Positions 45,212 to 54,336 of a DNA stretch of 64,000 nt are shown in pieces (position 1 is the first letter of the stretch; every line of letters starts with the position of its first letter). This DNA is from Anaerosporobacter mobilis DSM 15930 (GTDB lineage Bacteria; Bacillota; Clostridia; Lachnospirales; Lachnospiraceae). Under the pieces are notes generated by a model. It had not been told where the DNA came from. It made no database searches and saw nothing but the letters and a program-made list of their open reading frames with translations. The translations under genes were made by a program, and so were the position numbers. The stretch lies in NCBI RefSeq assembly GCF_900142955.1, contig NZ_FRCP01000013.1, forward strand, positions 1 through 64,000, in the 5' to 3' direction.

Positions 45212-46444
45212 TTAATGTCGAGTATATCTTCTTAAGACCGGTAATATCTCACTTAGCTGTTCTATTGCAAAATCAATTTCTTCTTTTGTTGTGTTAACCG
45301 AGAAACTAAATCGAATCGTTGAATCTAACAATTCTTTCTTAACCCCAATTGCACGTAAAGTACCACTTAGCCCTGGATGATTTGACGCACACGCGGAACC
45401 AGATGATATATAAACACCCTTATCCTCAAGAGAATGAAGTAATACTTCGCTTCGAATTCCATCAAAACTTACGCTAACAATATGAGGAGCTGTCTCCCGA
45501 AGCGTAGGAAGATCTACCGCATTCACTGTAGTTCCTTCAAGCTTCCGTATTTCATCTATAAAATACTGTTTTAACTCGTATAGGTTTGCTATCTTATCAT
45601 CATGGTTCGTATAGATTTCTTCAACCGCTTTACCTAAACCTGCAATTCCTGGTACATTCTCTGTACCTGAACGCATGCCTTTTTGTTGTTCTCCACCGTA
45701 GATAATCGGTTTGATTTTCACTTTATCTCTAATATATAAGAAACCAACACCCTTAGGCCCATGAATCTTATGGCCACTTACAGACATCAAGTCAATCCCA
45801 AGGCGTTTTGGATAGATTTTAAACTTACCAAAGGCTTGTATTGCATCAACATGGAATACTGTATTCGCGTTCTTTGATTTAATTAGCTTAGAAATCGCTT
45901 CTATATCTTCAACTGCACCAACTTCATTATTCACATACATGATGGAAACCAAGATAGTATCCGTACGAATAGCTGCTTCTAATTTATCCATTCTTACCTT
46001 CCCATTACCATCAACTGGAAGATATGTCACTTCGTATCCACAATCCTCTAGAAAAATAAGAGGGTTATGCACAGAAGGATGTTCTATATTGGTTGTAATA
46101 ATATGTTTACCCGTTCTATTGTTCGCTAAAGCTGTACCAATGAGTGCCATATTATTGGACTCTGTACCACCAGAAGTAAATACGATTTCTTTCGCATCAA
46201 CTTTAAGGTTTTTGGCAATTATATTCTTAGCGTTTGTTATATATTTTTCTGCATTTATACCTTTTGCATGCATGGAAGATGGATTTCCATAATCTTCTTC
46301 AAGTGTTTGCATCATAATATCACGCACACTGTCAAACACTCTTGTCGTAGCAGCATTATCCAGATAAGCATGCTTATCTTGGTAAGCTTGCTTATCTTGG
46401 TAAGCTTGCTTATCTTGGTGTTTCTCATTTACTTGTGTACCCAT
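45212..46444 (-). CDS. Cysteine desulfurase (NifS/IscS family) with a tandem-repeat N-terminus
   Basis: The 410-residue PLP enzyme releases sulfur from cysteine for the neighbouring ThiI. It shows AYLDNAATTR at the start of the core, the PLP Lys in SVSGHKIHGPKG, and the sulfur-carrying Cys in SSGSACASNHPG. Before the core are about 27 extra residues built mostly of QDKQAY repeated; most homologues begin almost at YLDNAATT. The repeat comes from three 18-bp units at 46364-46417. A stop lies just above the ATG; AAAGGAG sits 15 bases away, an unusually long gap. Confidence 0.93.
   Translation of the reverse strand: MGTQVNEKHQDKQAYQDKQAYQDKHAYLDNAATTRVFDSVRDIMMQTLEEDYGNPSSMHAKGINAEKYITNAKNIIAKNLKVDAKEIVFTSGGTESNNMALIGTALANNRTGKHIITTNIEHPSVHNPLIFLEDCGYEVTYLPVDGNGKVRMDKLEAAIRTDTILVSIMYVNNEVGAVEDIEAISKLIKSKNANTVFHVDAIQAFGKFKIYPKRLGIDLMSVSGHKIHGPKGVGFLYIRDKVKIKPIIYGGEQQKGMRSGTENVPGIAGLGKAVEEIYTNHDDKIANLYELKQYFIDEIRKLEGTTVNAVDLPTLRETAPHIVSVSFDGIRSEVLLHSLEDKGVYISSGSACASNHPGLSGTLRAIGVKKELLDSTIRFSFSVNTTKEEIDFAIEQLSEILPVLRRYTRH
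46364..46417. repeat. Tandem 18-bp repeat inside the cysteine desulfurase gene
   Basis: Three head-to-tail units GTAAGCTTGCTTATCTTG (the first as ATAAGCATGCTTATCTTG) encode the QDKQAY repeats. Each contains a palindrome, the best being GATAAGCATGCTTATC. Such an array can expand or contract in-frame. Confidence 0.85.
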
Positions 46445-46500
46445 AATCTAATAAACTTGCTCCTTTCCCTTTCTTAACTTGTTACGCGATTGCCTGTCTG

Positions 46501-46656
46501 CGACTCGGGCGTCAAAATCCTCTCGTAAAACTTGATTTCTGTTATGCAGAACGTTGTTCGATGAGCAACTGTATGAAGTCGTTGGTACTTCGGCTCTGTA
46601 TTTTACAGCTTATATTGACGAGACAAAATATATATTGACTTTTGACTCTCGATTCG
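46501..46656. repeat. 156-bp inverted-repeat element
   Basis: The 18-base ends (46501-46518 and 46639-46656) match as an inverted repeat at 14 of 18 positions, with a GTCAAAA core shared with the elements at 12667, 18436 and 34464. It fills the 215-bp gap between the cysteine desulfurase and rsmE genes, ending just inside the gap before rsmE. No convincing coding frame. Confidence 0.45.
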
Positions 46657-46659
46657 TGT

Positions 46660-47397
46660 CTATTCCAGTTCAAACATTAATACTGACAAAATTGTTAGGC
46701 CTGCTGTCTCTGTTCGTAAAATCCTCTTACCCAAAGTAATTGGTTTTATTTCTGATTCCATCGCATAGGCAACTTCATCATCTTCAAAACCACCTTCTGG
46801 TCCAATAAATACAGCAACCGATTTTTTTCCATGTACTTCTTTGATAATTTTTTTTGTTTCTTCCATCCCTTCAGCATGTTCAAATGGAAGCACTTTATAT
46901 TCCATCTCTTTTGCCATAGAAATAGCGTCCTTGTATGACATTACTGGAACAACCTCTGGTATAATCCCCCTGCCAGATTGTTTTGCCGCGCTAGTTGCAA
47001 TGGATTGCCAGCGCTCTAACTTCTTTTGCTCCTTCTTCTTATCATCAAGCTTAACAACACTTCGCTTCATCATAACTGGAACGATTTGATATACACCTAA
47101 CTCAACTGCTTTTTGTATGATCAATTCCATCTTATCCTTCTTAGGAAGGCCTTGGAATAGAAAGATCTTAGCAGGTAGCTCCGTTTGTGTATCTTCCGCT
47201 TTAACAATCTTTGCTTGTATGAAATCATTTGACAAAGTATCAATCGTACAATGATAGTCCATACCTTGTCCATCACATAGAATCATTGCTTCTCCTATCT
47301 TCATACGAAGCACGTTCTTAATATGATTCACATCAGACCCCTCAATTGTTATATACACATCATGAATCTGATTTTGTTCTACATAAAATCGGTACAT
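46660..47397 (-). CDS. rsmE: 16S rRNA m3U1498 methyltransferase RsmE
   Basis: The 245-residue SPOUT-fold methyltransferase modifies U1498 of 16S rRNA. Visible: N-terminal PUA-like part (HIKNVLRMKIGEAMILCDG) and the knotted SAM site (FIGPEGGFEDDEV, TLGKRILRTETA). It follows prmA, as in Bacillus dnaJ-prmA-rsmE. The stop lies at the edge of a repeat element. Confidence 0.95.
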   Translation of the reverse strand: MYRFYVEQNQIHDVYITIEGSDVNHIKNVLRMKIGEAMILCDGQGMDYHCTIDTLSNDFIQAKIVKAEDTQTELPAKIFLFQGLPKKDKMELIIQKAVELGVYQIVPVMMKRSVVKLDDKKKEQKKLERWQSIATSAAKQSGRGIIPEVVPVMSYKDAISMAKEMEYKVLPFEHAEGMEETKKIIKEVHGKKSVAVFIGPEGGFEDDEVAYAMESEIKPITLGKRILRTETAGLTILSVLMFELE

Positions 47398-47466
47398 AAA
47401 AAAACCATACCCTTTCTAAAATAATATGAGTGATTATTATTCCACCTAAACAACCCTTGTAAAAAT

Positions 47467-48420
47467 CTATTTTCTAGCAACGAAGGATACCCATTCACCC
47501 ATTTCGTTTTCTTCAACAATAGTAAATCCATTCTTCTCAATGGCTTCTTTTACTTCATCACGTTTCATATAAATGATTCCAGATGTGATGTACAATCCAC
47601 CTTTTTTCATATGTTGTCCGACTTTAGAAGATAACGGAATAATAACATCTGCTAGAATATTCGCAACAACAATATCATACTTTTCCATTCCAACTTCTTC
47701 TTGAAGTGTTTGATCGTCTATAATATTACCGATTTTAACTGTAAATTCTTCTTCTGTTATTCCATTTACCTTTGCATTTTCATACATTGCATGAATGGCA
47801 TTTGGATCAATATCTGTACCTAAAGCAGATTTTGCACCTAATTTTAATCCTATGATTGATAAAATTCCACTACCACTACCTACATCAAGTAGTACTGTTT
47901 CATCTGTAATATATTTACGAAGTCCTTGAATGCAAAGTCTTGTTGTCTCATGACTTCCAGTTCCAAATGCTGTACCGGGGTCAATCTCTATAACTAAATC
48001 ATTATCATTCTTCTCTTCTAGAGTCTCCCATGTTGGCTTAATAATAATATCATCTGCTACACGGAATGGCTTCCAATATTGTTTCCAGTTATTAATCCAA
48101 TCTTTATCTTCCGTTTCTGATACAGTTATCTCCATGTTTCCCACTTCAACAAAATCAGCTAACTCCACAAGTCCTTCTTTCACGCTAGAAAGAATACTAT
48201 CCTTATCTTCATCATTAGAGATATAGAAACTTATCGTAGCTTTTCCATCATCTTCACCTAACTCAGGCAAGATATCAATAAACATCTCTTTTTTCTCTTC
48301 CTCTGTTATAGGAACCTTGTCCTCGATCTCAATTCCCTCAATACCAAGTTCGTCCAACATATTACTAACTAAATCAACTGCCTGAGTTGTTGTTTCTAAT
48401 GAAAATTTAGTCCACTTCAA
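47467..48420 (-). CDS. prmA: Ribosomal protein L11 methyltransferase PrmA
   Basis: The 317-residue SAM enzyme methylates ribosomal protein L11. N-terminal substrate-recognition domain (about 1-110) and catalytic domain with GTAFGTGSHETTRLCI, DVGSGSGILSIIG (SAM site) and NILADVI. It lies between dnaJ and rsmE, 70 bases upstream of rsmE. GGAGAGAAG precedes the ATG. Confidence 0.95.
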   Translation of the reverse strand: MKWTKFSLETTTQAVDLVSNMLDELGIEGIEIEDKVPITEEEKKEMFIDILPELGEDDGKATISFYISNDEDKDSILSSVKEGLVELADFVEVGNMEITVSETEDKDWINNWKQYWKPFRVADDIIIKPTWETLEEKNDNDLVIEIDPGTAFGTGSHETTRLCIQGLRKYITDETVLLDVGSGSGILSIIGLKLGAKSALGTDIDPNAIHAMYENAKVNGITEEEFTVKIGNIIDDQTLQEEVGMEKYDIVVANILADVIIPLSSKVGQHMKKGGLYITSGIIYMKRDEVKEAIEKNGFTIVEENEMGEWVSFVARK

Positions 48421-49094
48421 TTTCTTCTCTCCTTAATCTTGTTCTATTCTAGTTAAGATTAGAACAAATGATAATTATCTATATAATTAATATCTCTATA
48501 TAATCAATATTCTTGCTCAATTTTAAAAGGTTAATCACATATATAAGCTTTTCTTACATAGTCTTACTATATTGGAAGATGATAATAACCTCGCCTCTAT
48601 GTTTACCCAAATTAATATTATATCATATTAGTAAGTAACGTGTCAAAAATAAAAACTGCTCTCCAATAAGGTAGATTTCAAATCTAACCTATTGGGATCA
48701 GAACATAATAGGGCTTTTCTCTACATCTGTAACCTCATAATTCAAGATATAAATTATATGCATTCATTTCTAATCGTTCACCATTTCCCCTAGTCATCGA
48801 TCTGCACACTCTAGAGCAAAGGATATCATACGATTACTATCCTTTTTATATTTCATCCAGCACTATTTCATACCCAAATACAATGTCCTATTTGTGCTTC
48901 AATAGTTTAGCCTTATTCGTATGCCCTGCAAACGATACTCTAGAGCAAAACATAGAAAGAGCTCTCTATCCAGTATTGGTACAGGTGCAACGCACTTCGT
49001 ACCCCAAAACTTGACAGAGAGCCACATATAGAAGGACGAATATTCCGTTTCTTACCTTTTGAATATTCGACCTTTGTAACTTAATTACTTATAC
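48421..49094. other. 674-bp gap between prmA and dnaJ
   Basis: No gene is seen. The gap contains a stem at 48663-48695 (TAGAT/ATCTA core with CCAATA arms), a direct repeat ACTCTAGAGCAAA at 48808-48820 and 48937-48949, a nested hairpin at 48961-49022 that probably ends dnaJ transcription, and a 9-bp inverted repeat CGAATATTC at 49037-49045/49061-49069. prmA needs its own promoter here, which I could not place. Confidence 0.55.
48961..49022 (-). terminator. Nested hairpin, probable terminator of the hrcA-grpE-dnaK-dnaJ operon
   Basis: GCTCTCTATC (48961-48970) pairs with 49013-49022 with one mismatch; inside are TTGGTAC/GTACCCCAA and GTGC/GCAC stems. The minus-strand tail is TCTTTCTATGTTTT. Confidence 0.55.
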
Positions 49095-50255
49095 TTATTT
49101 ATTAAACCAGCCTTTTTTCTTGCTTTTATCTTTATCTTCATGCTCAGTTGCTTCAACAGCATCTGCTTTTTTGCCTGTTAGTGATTCATCGAATTTTTGT
49201 AACAATTCTTTTTGTTCTGCATTCAACTTCGTTGGTACTTGAACAACTAATGTTACATAATGGTCACCACGTACTTCTTTATTTCGTAACGTAGGAACAC
49301 CTTTACCACGTAAACGAACTTTCGTATCTGTTTGCGTTCCAGCTTTTACTGTGTAATATACATCTCCATCAACTGTACTAATTCTTACATCTCCACCAAG
49401 CGCTGCCTGAGCAAAGGTAATTGGTGCTGTTGAATAGATATCATAATCTTGACGTTGGAAAATTGGGTGTCTACTTACTACAACTTCTACAAGTAAATCC
49501 CCTCTTTCACCACCGTTAACACCTGGTTCTCCTTTTTCACGAATACGTACACTTTGACCATTATCAATACCAGCTGGAATAGAAACTTTGATTTTCTTTC
49601 TTCTACTGATATATCCTGTTCCATTACAGTCCGTACATTTGTCTTTAATAATCTTACCTGTTCCGCGACAATCTGGACAGGCTTGAACGTTTCTTACCAC
49701 ACCGAATAATGATTGTTGCGTGAATACAACTTGACCCTTACCACCACATTTTGAACAAGTAGAAGCAGTTGTACCTGGTTTTGCACCAGTTCCATGACAA
49801 GTTTCACAATCATCTTTTAAGGTAAGATCTAATTCTTTCTCAACACCAAATACCGCTTCTTCGAAAGTAATTCTTACACTTGTGCGAATGTTTTGACCTT
49901 TCATTGGTCCATTGCTACTACGTGAACGGCTTCTTCCACCACCGAAAATATCTCCAAAGATATCTCCAAAGATATCTCCCATATCCATTCCATTAAAATC
50001 AAATCCGCCAGCTCCACCTGCTCCACCTTCGAAGGCTGCATGGCCGAATTGATCATATTGTCTCTTCTTATCAGTATCACTTAATACTGCATAAGCCTCT
50101 GAAGCTTCTTTGAACTTCGCCTCTGCTTCTTGATTTCCTGGATTTGTATCTGGATGATATTTTTTTGCCAGTACACGATATGCTTTCTTAATCTCTGCAT
50201 CGGTCGCTGACTTACCCACGCCAAGGACCTCATAATAATCTCTTTTATCTGCCAT
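49095..50255 (-). CDS. dnaJ: Chaperone DnaJ
   Basis: The 386-residue co-chaperone delivers substrates to DnaK. It has the J domain (HPD at residues 34-36), a Gly/Phe-rich linker (FGGGRSRS region), four CxxCxGxG zinc motifs (CETCHGTG, CSKCGGKG, CPDCRGTG, CDNC-type CTDCNGTG) and C-terminal substrate domains. The ATG at 50255 follows AGGAG with seven bases spacing; a longer frame to 50369 is not supported. Last gene of the hrcA operon. Confidence 0.97.
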   Translation of the reverse strand: MADKRDYYEVLGVGKSATDAEIKKAYRVLAKKYHPDTNPGNQEAEAKFKEASEAYAVLSDTDKKRQYDQFGHAAFEGGAGGAGGFDFNGMDMGDIFGDIFGDIFGGGRSRSRSSNGPMKGQNIRTSVRITFEEAVFGVEKELDLTLKDDCETCHGTGAKPGTTASTCSKCGGKGQVVFTQQSLFGVVRNVQACPDCRGTGKIIKDKCTDCNGTGYISRRKKIKVSIPAGIDNGQSVRIREKGEPGVNGGERGDLLVEVVVSRHPIFQRQDYDIYSTAPITFAQAALGGDVRISTVDGDVYYTVKAGTQTDTKVRLRGKGVPTLRNKEVRGDHYVTLVVQVPTKLNAEQKELLQKFDESLTGKKADAVEATEHEDKDKSKKKGWFNK

Positions 50256-50495
50256 ACTATATCTCCTAACTGTCGCAAACACACATTGATAGATTCCGTA
50301 TGCAATTATCCTTATTGTGTATGCAAATTTCGATCTACTTAAACACTTTCCTATCCTAATTTTATACAATTACCATGTATAATAATAGGCAGCCTAATCA
50401 TTAGACCGCCTATCTTTTTGCTTCGGGACGGACCCATAAGCCTTATAATACTGAAATTTCCGACATTCGTCAAGCAAAAATTAACACACTTTAGC

Positions 50496-52358
50496 TTAGA
50501 CTTCTCTATAATCTCCGTCTACTACATCATCTGCTTGATATGAATCTGTAGTAGCTCCAGCACCTGACATATCAGGACCTGCTCCAGCAGCACCACCCGC
50601 TTGTTCATATAACTTAGCAAATAAGTTTTGAGCACTTGTCATTAATTTTTCTTTTGCTGCTTTGATATCTGCAACTTCGCCTTCTGACATAACTTCTGGA
50701 TTGCTCTTTTCTATTAATTCTTTTAAGTGAGCTAAATCAGCTTCTACTGCTGCTTTATCGTTAGCATCTAATTTATCTCCTGCTTCTTCCATGGCTTTTT
50801 CAGTTTGGAATACCATAGCATCTGCATCGTTACGAGTATCTATAGCTTCTTTACGAGCTTTATCTTGTGCTTCAAATTCAGCAGCTTCTTTTACTGCTTT
50901 TTCGATATCTGAATCTGACATGTTAGAACCAGCAGTAATTGTAATGTGTTGTTCTGCACCAGTACCTAAATCTTTTGCAGATACGTTTACGATACCATTC
51001 GCATCGATATCGAATGTAACTTCGATTTGAGGAACACCTCTTCTTGCTGGAGCAATACCATCAAGTCTGAATTGTCCAAGTGATTTATTGTCTTTAGCAA
51101 ATTGTCTTTCACCTTGAACTACGTTAATATCAACTGCTGTTTGATTATCAGCTGCTGTAGAGAAGATTTGGCTCTTCTTAGTTGGGATAGTAGTATTTCT
51201 TTCAATTAATTTAGTAGCGATACCACCCATAGTTTCGATTGATAATGATAATGGAGTAACATCAAGTAATAAGATATCTCCTGCACCAGCATCTCCTGCT
51301 AATTTACCACCTTGGATAGATGCACCAAGAGCAACACATTCATCTGGGTTAAGTGATTTACTTGCTTCTTTACCAGTTATTTGTTTTACTTTATCTTGAA
51401 CAGCTGGGATTCTTGTAGAACCACCAACTAATAATACTTGACCTAATTCACTTGCAGTTATACCAGCATCACGAAGTGCGTTTTGAACTGGTGTTGCAGT
51501 TCTTTCTACTAAATCATGAGTTAACTCATCGAATTTAGCACGAGTTAAGTTCATATCAAAGTGTTTTGGACCTTCTGCTGTAGCAGTGATGAATGGTAAG
51601 TTAATGTTTGTTGTTGTAGCTGATGATAATTCTTTCTTAGCTTTTTCAGCAGCTTCTTTTAATCTTTGAAGAGCCATCTTATCTGTAGATAAGTCAACAC
51701 CTTCTGCTTTTTTGAATTCATCGATCATGTATCTTGTAATTCTATCATCGAAATCATCACCACCAAGTCTGTTATCACCACTTGTAGCTAATACTTCGAT
51801 AACACCATCACCGATTTCAATGATAGATACGTCGAATGTACCACCACCTAAATCGTATACCATGATTTTTTGCTCATGCTCGTTATCAAGACCATATGCT
51901 AAAGCTGCAGCTGTTGGCTCGTTGATAATACGTTTTACATCAAGACCAGCGATTTTACCAGCATCTTTTGTTGCTTGTCTTTGAGCATCATTGAAATATG
52001 CAGGAACAGTGATAACAGCTTCTGTAACTTTTTCTCCTAAGTAGCTTTCAGCATCTGCTTTTAATTTTTGAAGTACCATAGCAGAGATTTCTTGTGGCGA
52101 ATACTTTTTATCATCGATAGATACTTTAAATTCTGTACCCATATGTCTCTTAATTGAAGAGATTGTTTTATCAGAATTTGTTACCGCTTGACGTTTTGCT
52201 GGTTCTCCAACTAATCTTTCTCCAGTTTTTGTGAATGCAACAACAGATGGAGTTGTTCTAGCGCCTTCAGCGTTAGCAATAACAACTGGTTTTCCACCTT
52301 CCATAACAGCTACACATGAATTTGTTGTACCTAAGTCAATACCAATAATTTTACTCAT
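50496..52358 (-). CDS. dnaK: Chaperone DnaK (Hsp70)
   Basis: The 620-residue Hsp70 has the actin-like ATPase domain (IGIDLGTTNSCVAV, VYDLGGGTFDVSI, LVGGSTRIPAVQDKV) and the substrate-binding domain (LLLDVTPLSLSIETMGG and onward), then a helical lid with a Gly/Ala-rich tail (GGAAGAGPDMSG) ending DGDYREV. AGGAGG precedes the ATG. Standard order hrcA-grpE-dnaK-dnaJ under CIRCE control. Confidence 0.98.
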   Translation of the reverse strand: MSKIIGIDLGTTNSCVAVMEGGKPVVIANAEGARTTPSVVAFTKTGERLVGEPAKRQAVTNSDKTISSIKRHMGTEFKVSIDDKKYSPQEISAMVLQKLKADAESYLGEKVTEAVITVPAYFNDAQRQATKDAGKIAGLDVKRIINEPTAAALAYGLDNEHEQKIMVYDLGGGTFDVSIIEIGDGVIEVLATSGDNRLGGDDFDDRITRYMIDEFKKAEGVDLSTDKMALQRLKEAAEKAKKELSSATTTNINLPFITATAEGPKHFDMNLTRAKFDELTHDLVERTATPVQNALRDAGITASELGQVLLVGGSTRIPAVQDKVKQITGKEASKSLNPDECVALGASIQGGKLAGDAGAGDILLLDVTPLSLSIETMGGIATKLIERNTTIPTKKSQIFSTAADNQTAVDINVVQGERQFAKDNKSLGQFRLDGIAPARRGVPQIEVTFDIDANGIVNVSAKDLGTGAEQHITITAGSNMSDSDIEKAVKEAAEFEAQDKARKEAIDTRNDADAMVFQTEKAMEEAGDKLDANDKAAVEADLAHLKELIEKSNPEVMSEGEVADIKAAKEKLMTSAQNLFAKLYEQAGGAAGAGPDMSGAGATTDSYQADDVVDGDYREV

Positions 52359-52420
52359 AATTAATTCCTCCTAATATAATCAATCCACACAGATAATAGT
52401 TTACGTAATTTTCAATATAT

Positions 52421-53035
52421 TTAATTAACAACTTTAACCATACTGTGACGAACTACAGTTTCTTTATATTTATATCCTTTTTGAAACTCATCGGATATGA
52501 TGTTTTCACCAAAATTTTCATCTTCTGCATGCATTACTGCATTATGAAGATTTGGATCAAATTCTTTACCTACAGCGTCAATTGCAGATACTCCTGCTTC
52601 TTCTAATGTTGTAACCATTTGTTTGTAAATCTTTTCAATTCCTTGTGCAAATGCACCTTCTTTTTCTTCTTCACTAATTGCACCAAGACCTCTTTCGAAG
52701 TTATCAACAACAGGAAGAATCTTCTCAATGATGCTCTTAGCACCGATTTCAAACATTTGTGCTTTTTCTTTCTCAGAGCGCTTTCTGAAATTCTCAAATT
52801 CTGCCATCTGACGCATTAATCTATCTTTTAGTTCATCAATTTCTGCATCTTTTTTATCTTTCTTTTCTTTCTTATCTTTCTTGAAGAAGGATTTTGATGA
52901 TTTAGCTGTACCTTCATCACTTTCATCCATTTCTTCTTCAACAGCTACTTCTTCTGTATCTTCTACTGTACCTTCTACAGGCTTTTCTGCTGTTTCTTGC
53001 TCCAATACATCTTCCATCTTATCTTGACCAGTCAC
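52421..53035 (-). CDS. grpE: Nucleotide exchange factor GrpE
   Basis: The 204-residue protein has an acidic, low-complexity N-terminal part (about 1-75, Glu/Asp then a Lys-rich stretch) and the GrpE coiled coil and beta domain (ENFRKRSEKEK, IIEKILPVVDNFERGL, FDPNLHNAVMH). It releases ADP from DnaK. Start is GTG at 53035, with AAAGGTGG ten bases upstream; an ATG at 53017 lacks a site, so the first few residues are uncertain. Confidence 0.95.
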   Translation of the reverse strand: MTGQDKMEDVLEQETAEKPVEGTVEDTEEVAVEEEMDESDEGTAKSSKSFFKKDKKEKKDKKDAEIDELKDRLMRQMAEFENFRKRSEKEKAQMFEIGAKSIIEKILPVVDNFERGLGAISEEEKEGAFAQGIEKIYKQMVTTLEEAGVSAIDAVGKEFDPNLHNAVMHAEDENFGENIISDEFQKGYKYKETVVRHSMVKVVN

Positions 53036-53070
53036 TTTTCGACTACCACCTTTCCTCTAATCGGATATTA

Positions 53071-54099
53071 CTACTTTTTTTTGAATATATCATCGAGCTG
53101 ACTCATCATATTCTGGAGAGTTCCAACTACTCGCTCGTAATCCATACGTTTTGGACCGATAATTCCAACCTTGCCATAGACACCTTCTTCTATCTCATAG
53201 GTTGCTGTTACCACAGAGCAGTCTTTCATCGACTCTACTGGAGTTTCATCTCCGATATATACCTGAATACCACGATTTTCTTTGTCTTCTCTTTTATCAG
53301 TAATTAAATCTGTTAGAAGCTTCTTCTCTTCGAAAGCATAGAGAAGTTCAGAAGCTTTCTGCGTATCACTAAGTTCCGGATATTTTAGAATGTTCGTTGC
53401 ACCACTTGTATATATCTCAAGGGCATCTTCTTCATTAATTGCCTCAGCAACTGCATCTAAGATGTCACTTACAAGACTTCCATATGCTCCTGCTTGTTCT
53501 TTCATCTTTTGGATCACAGATAGATTAATATCAGTAATATCCAAACCCTGAAGAAATGTATTCAATAATATATTTAATTTCAGAATCATTTCTTTTTCTA
53601 TTATTTGCGTTGATGTAATGAATTTGTTCTTAGCAATGTTACCCTCTAAAACGATAACAAGAAGAATCTGCTCTTCATCAACTTCACTTAATTGTACGAA
53701 CTTCACTTTTCTGTGTCGATACTGTGGTGTTGTTACCATAGTAGCGTAGTTCGTATTCTGTGCCAACATCTTGGCAACTTGCTGCAATAGAAGTTCCATC
53801 TTATCTGCTTTTTCAATTAGGATTTCCTTCATGCTTTGGACTTCCTGTTCCTTATCCTCCATCAAGGTATCAACATATAATCGATAACCTTTATCAGAAG
53901 GTATTCTACCAGCGGAAGTATGCGGTTGAATAATATAACCTAATTCTTCTAGGTCTGACATCTCGTTGCGGATGGTTGCAGAGCTTAGATTCAAATCGGT
54001 ATATTTTGATATCGTTCTTGATCCAACTGGCTCACCCGTCTCTAGATAGGTACGAATGATTGCATGCAATATCTTCCACTTTCTATCATCAAGCTGCAC
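53071..54099 (-). CDS. hrcA: Heat-inducible repressor HrcA
   Basis: The 342-residue repressor has the N-terminal winged helix (RKWKILHAIIRTYLETGEPVGSRTI as the region 6-30, then LNLSSATIRNEMSDLEELGYI) and the GAF-like C-terminal domain. It binds CIRCE and blocks the operon until GroE is titrated by misfolded proteins. GTG start at 54099 follows AAAGGAG. The perfect CIRCE lies 53 bases upstream, so it controls itself. Confidence 0.96.
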   Translation of the reverse strand: MQLDDRKWKILHAIIRTYLETGEPVGSRTISKYTDLNLSSATIRNEMSDLEELGYIIQPHTSAGRIPSDKGYRLYVDTLMEDKEQEVQSMKEILIEKADKMELLLQQVAKMLAQNTNYATMVTTPQYRHRKVKFVQLSEVDEEQILLVIVLEGNIAKNKFITSTQIIEKEMILKLNILLNTFLQGLDITDINLSVIQKMKEQAGAYGSLVSDILDAVAEAINEEDALEIYTSGATNILKYPELSDTQKASELLYAFEEKKLLTDLITDKREDKENRGIQVYIGDETPVESMKDCSVVTATYEIEEGVYGKVGIIGPKRMDYERVVGTLQNMMSQLDDIFKKK

Positions 54100-54151
54100 C
54101 AGACCACTCCTTTCTTATTATATTCAATAAGATTTATTAGGTTTTTGATTG

Positions 54152-54178
54152 TTAGCACTCATTGATGGAGAGTGCTAA
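54152..54178. promoter_or_regulatory. CIRCE operator
   Basis: TTAGCACTC (54152-54160), nine-base spacer, GAGTGCTAA (54170-54178): an exact match to the CIRCE consensus. It lies in the leader of hrcA, just downstream of the predicted transcription start. Confidence 0.97.
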
Positions 54179-54191
54179 TATCTTTATAAAT

Positions 54192-54220
54192 AACATAGCA
54201 CTAAGAAATTATTTTGTCAA
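54192..54220 (-). promoter_or_regulatory. Sigma-A promoter of the hrcA operon
   Basis: On the minus strand TTGACA (54215-54220), 17-base spacer and TATGTT (54192-54197). The start would fall near 54184, with CIRCE immediately downstream. Confidence 0.85.
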
Positions 54221-54237
54221 GGATATTTTCAAAAAAA

Positions 54238-54276
54238 TTAAGGGCAATCTTACTACTAAAGTAAAATTGCCCTTAA
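54238..54276 (-). terminator. Terminator of the GH/ABC operon
   Basis: A 16-bp stem with one mismatch (54238-54253 with 54261-54276) followed on the minus strand by seven T. It lies about 60 bases after the GH3 stop. Confidence 0.92.
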
Positions 54277-54336
54277 TCAAAATTAATATGTATTTTTTCA
54301 GACTTTATTTTTATTGACTATTTTATCTATATGATT

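Noticed and set aside
46364..46417. Short regular repeats that could suggest a CRISPR array
   Set aside because: The 18-bp units are directly adjacent without spacers and encode an in-frame peptide of the cysteine desulfurase.
46554..46739. Open frame of 61 codons on the plus strand across the repeat and rsmE end
   Set aside because: It overlaps the 3' end of rsmE and the repeat element and has no ribosome site or family features.
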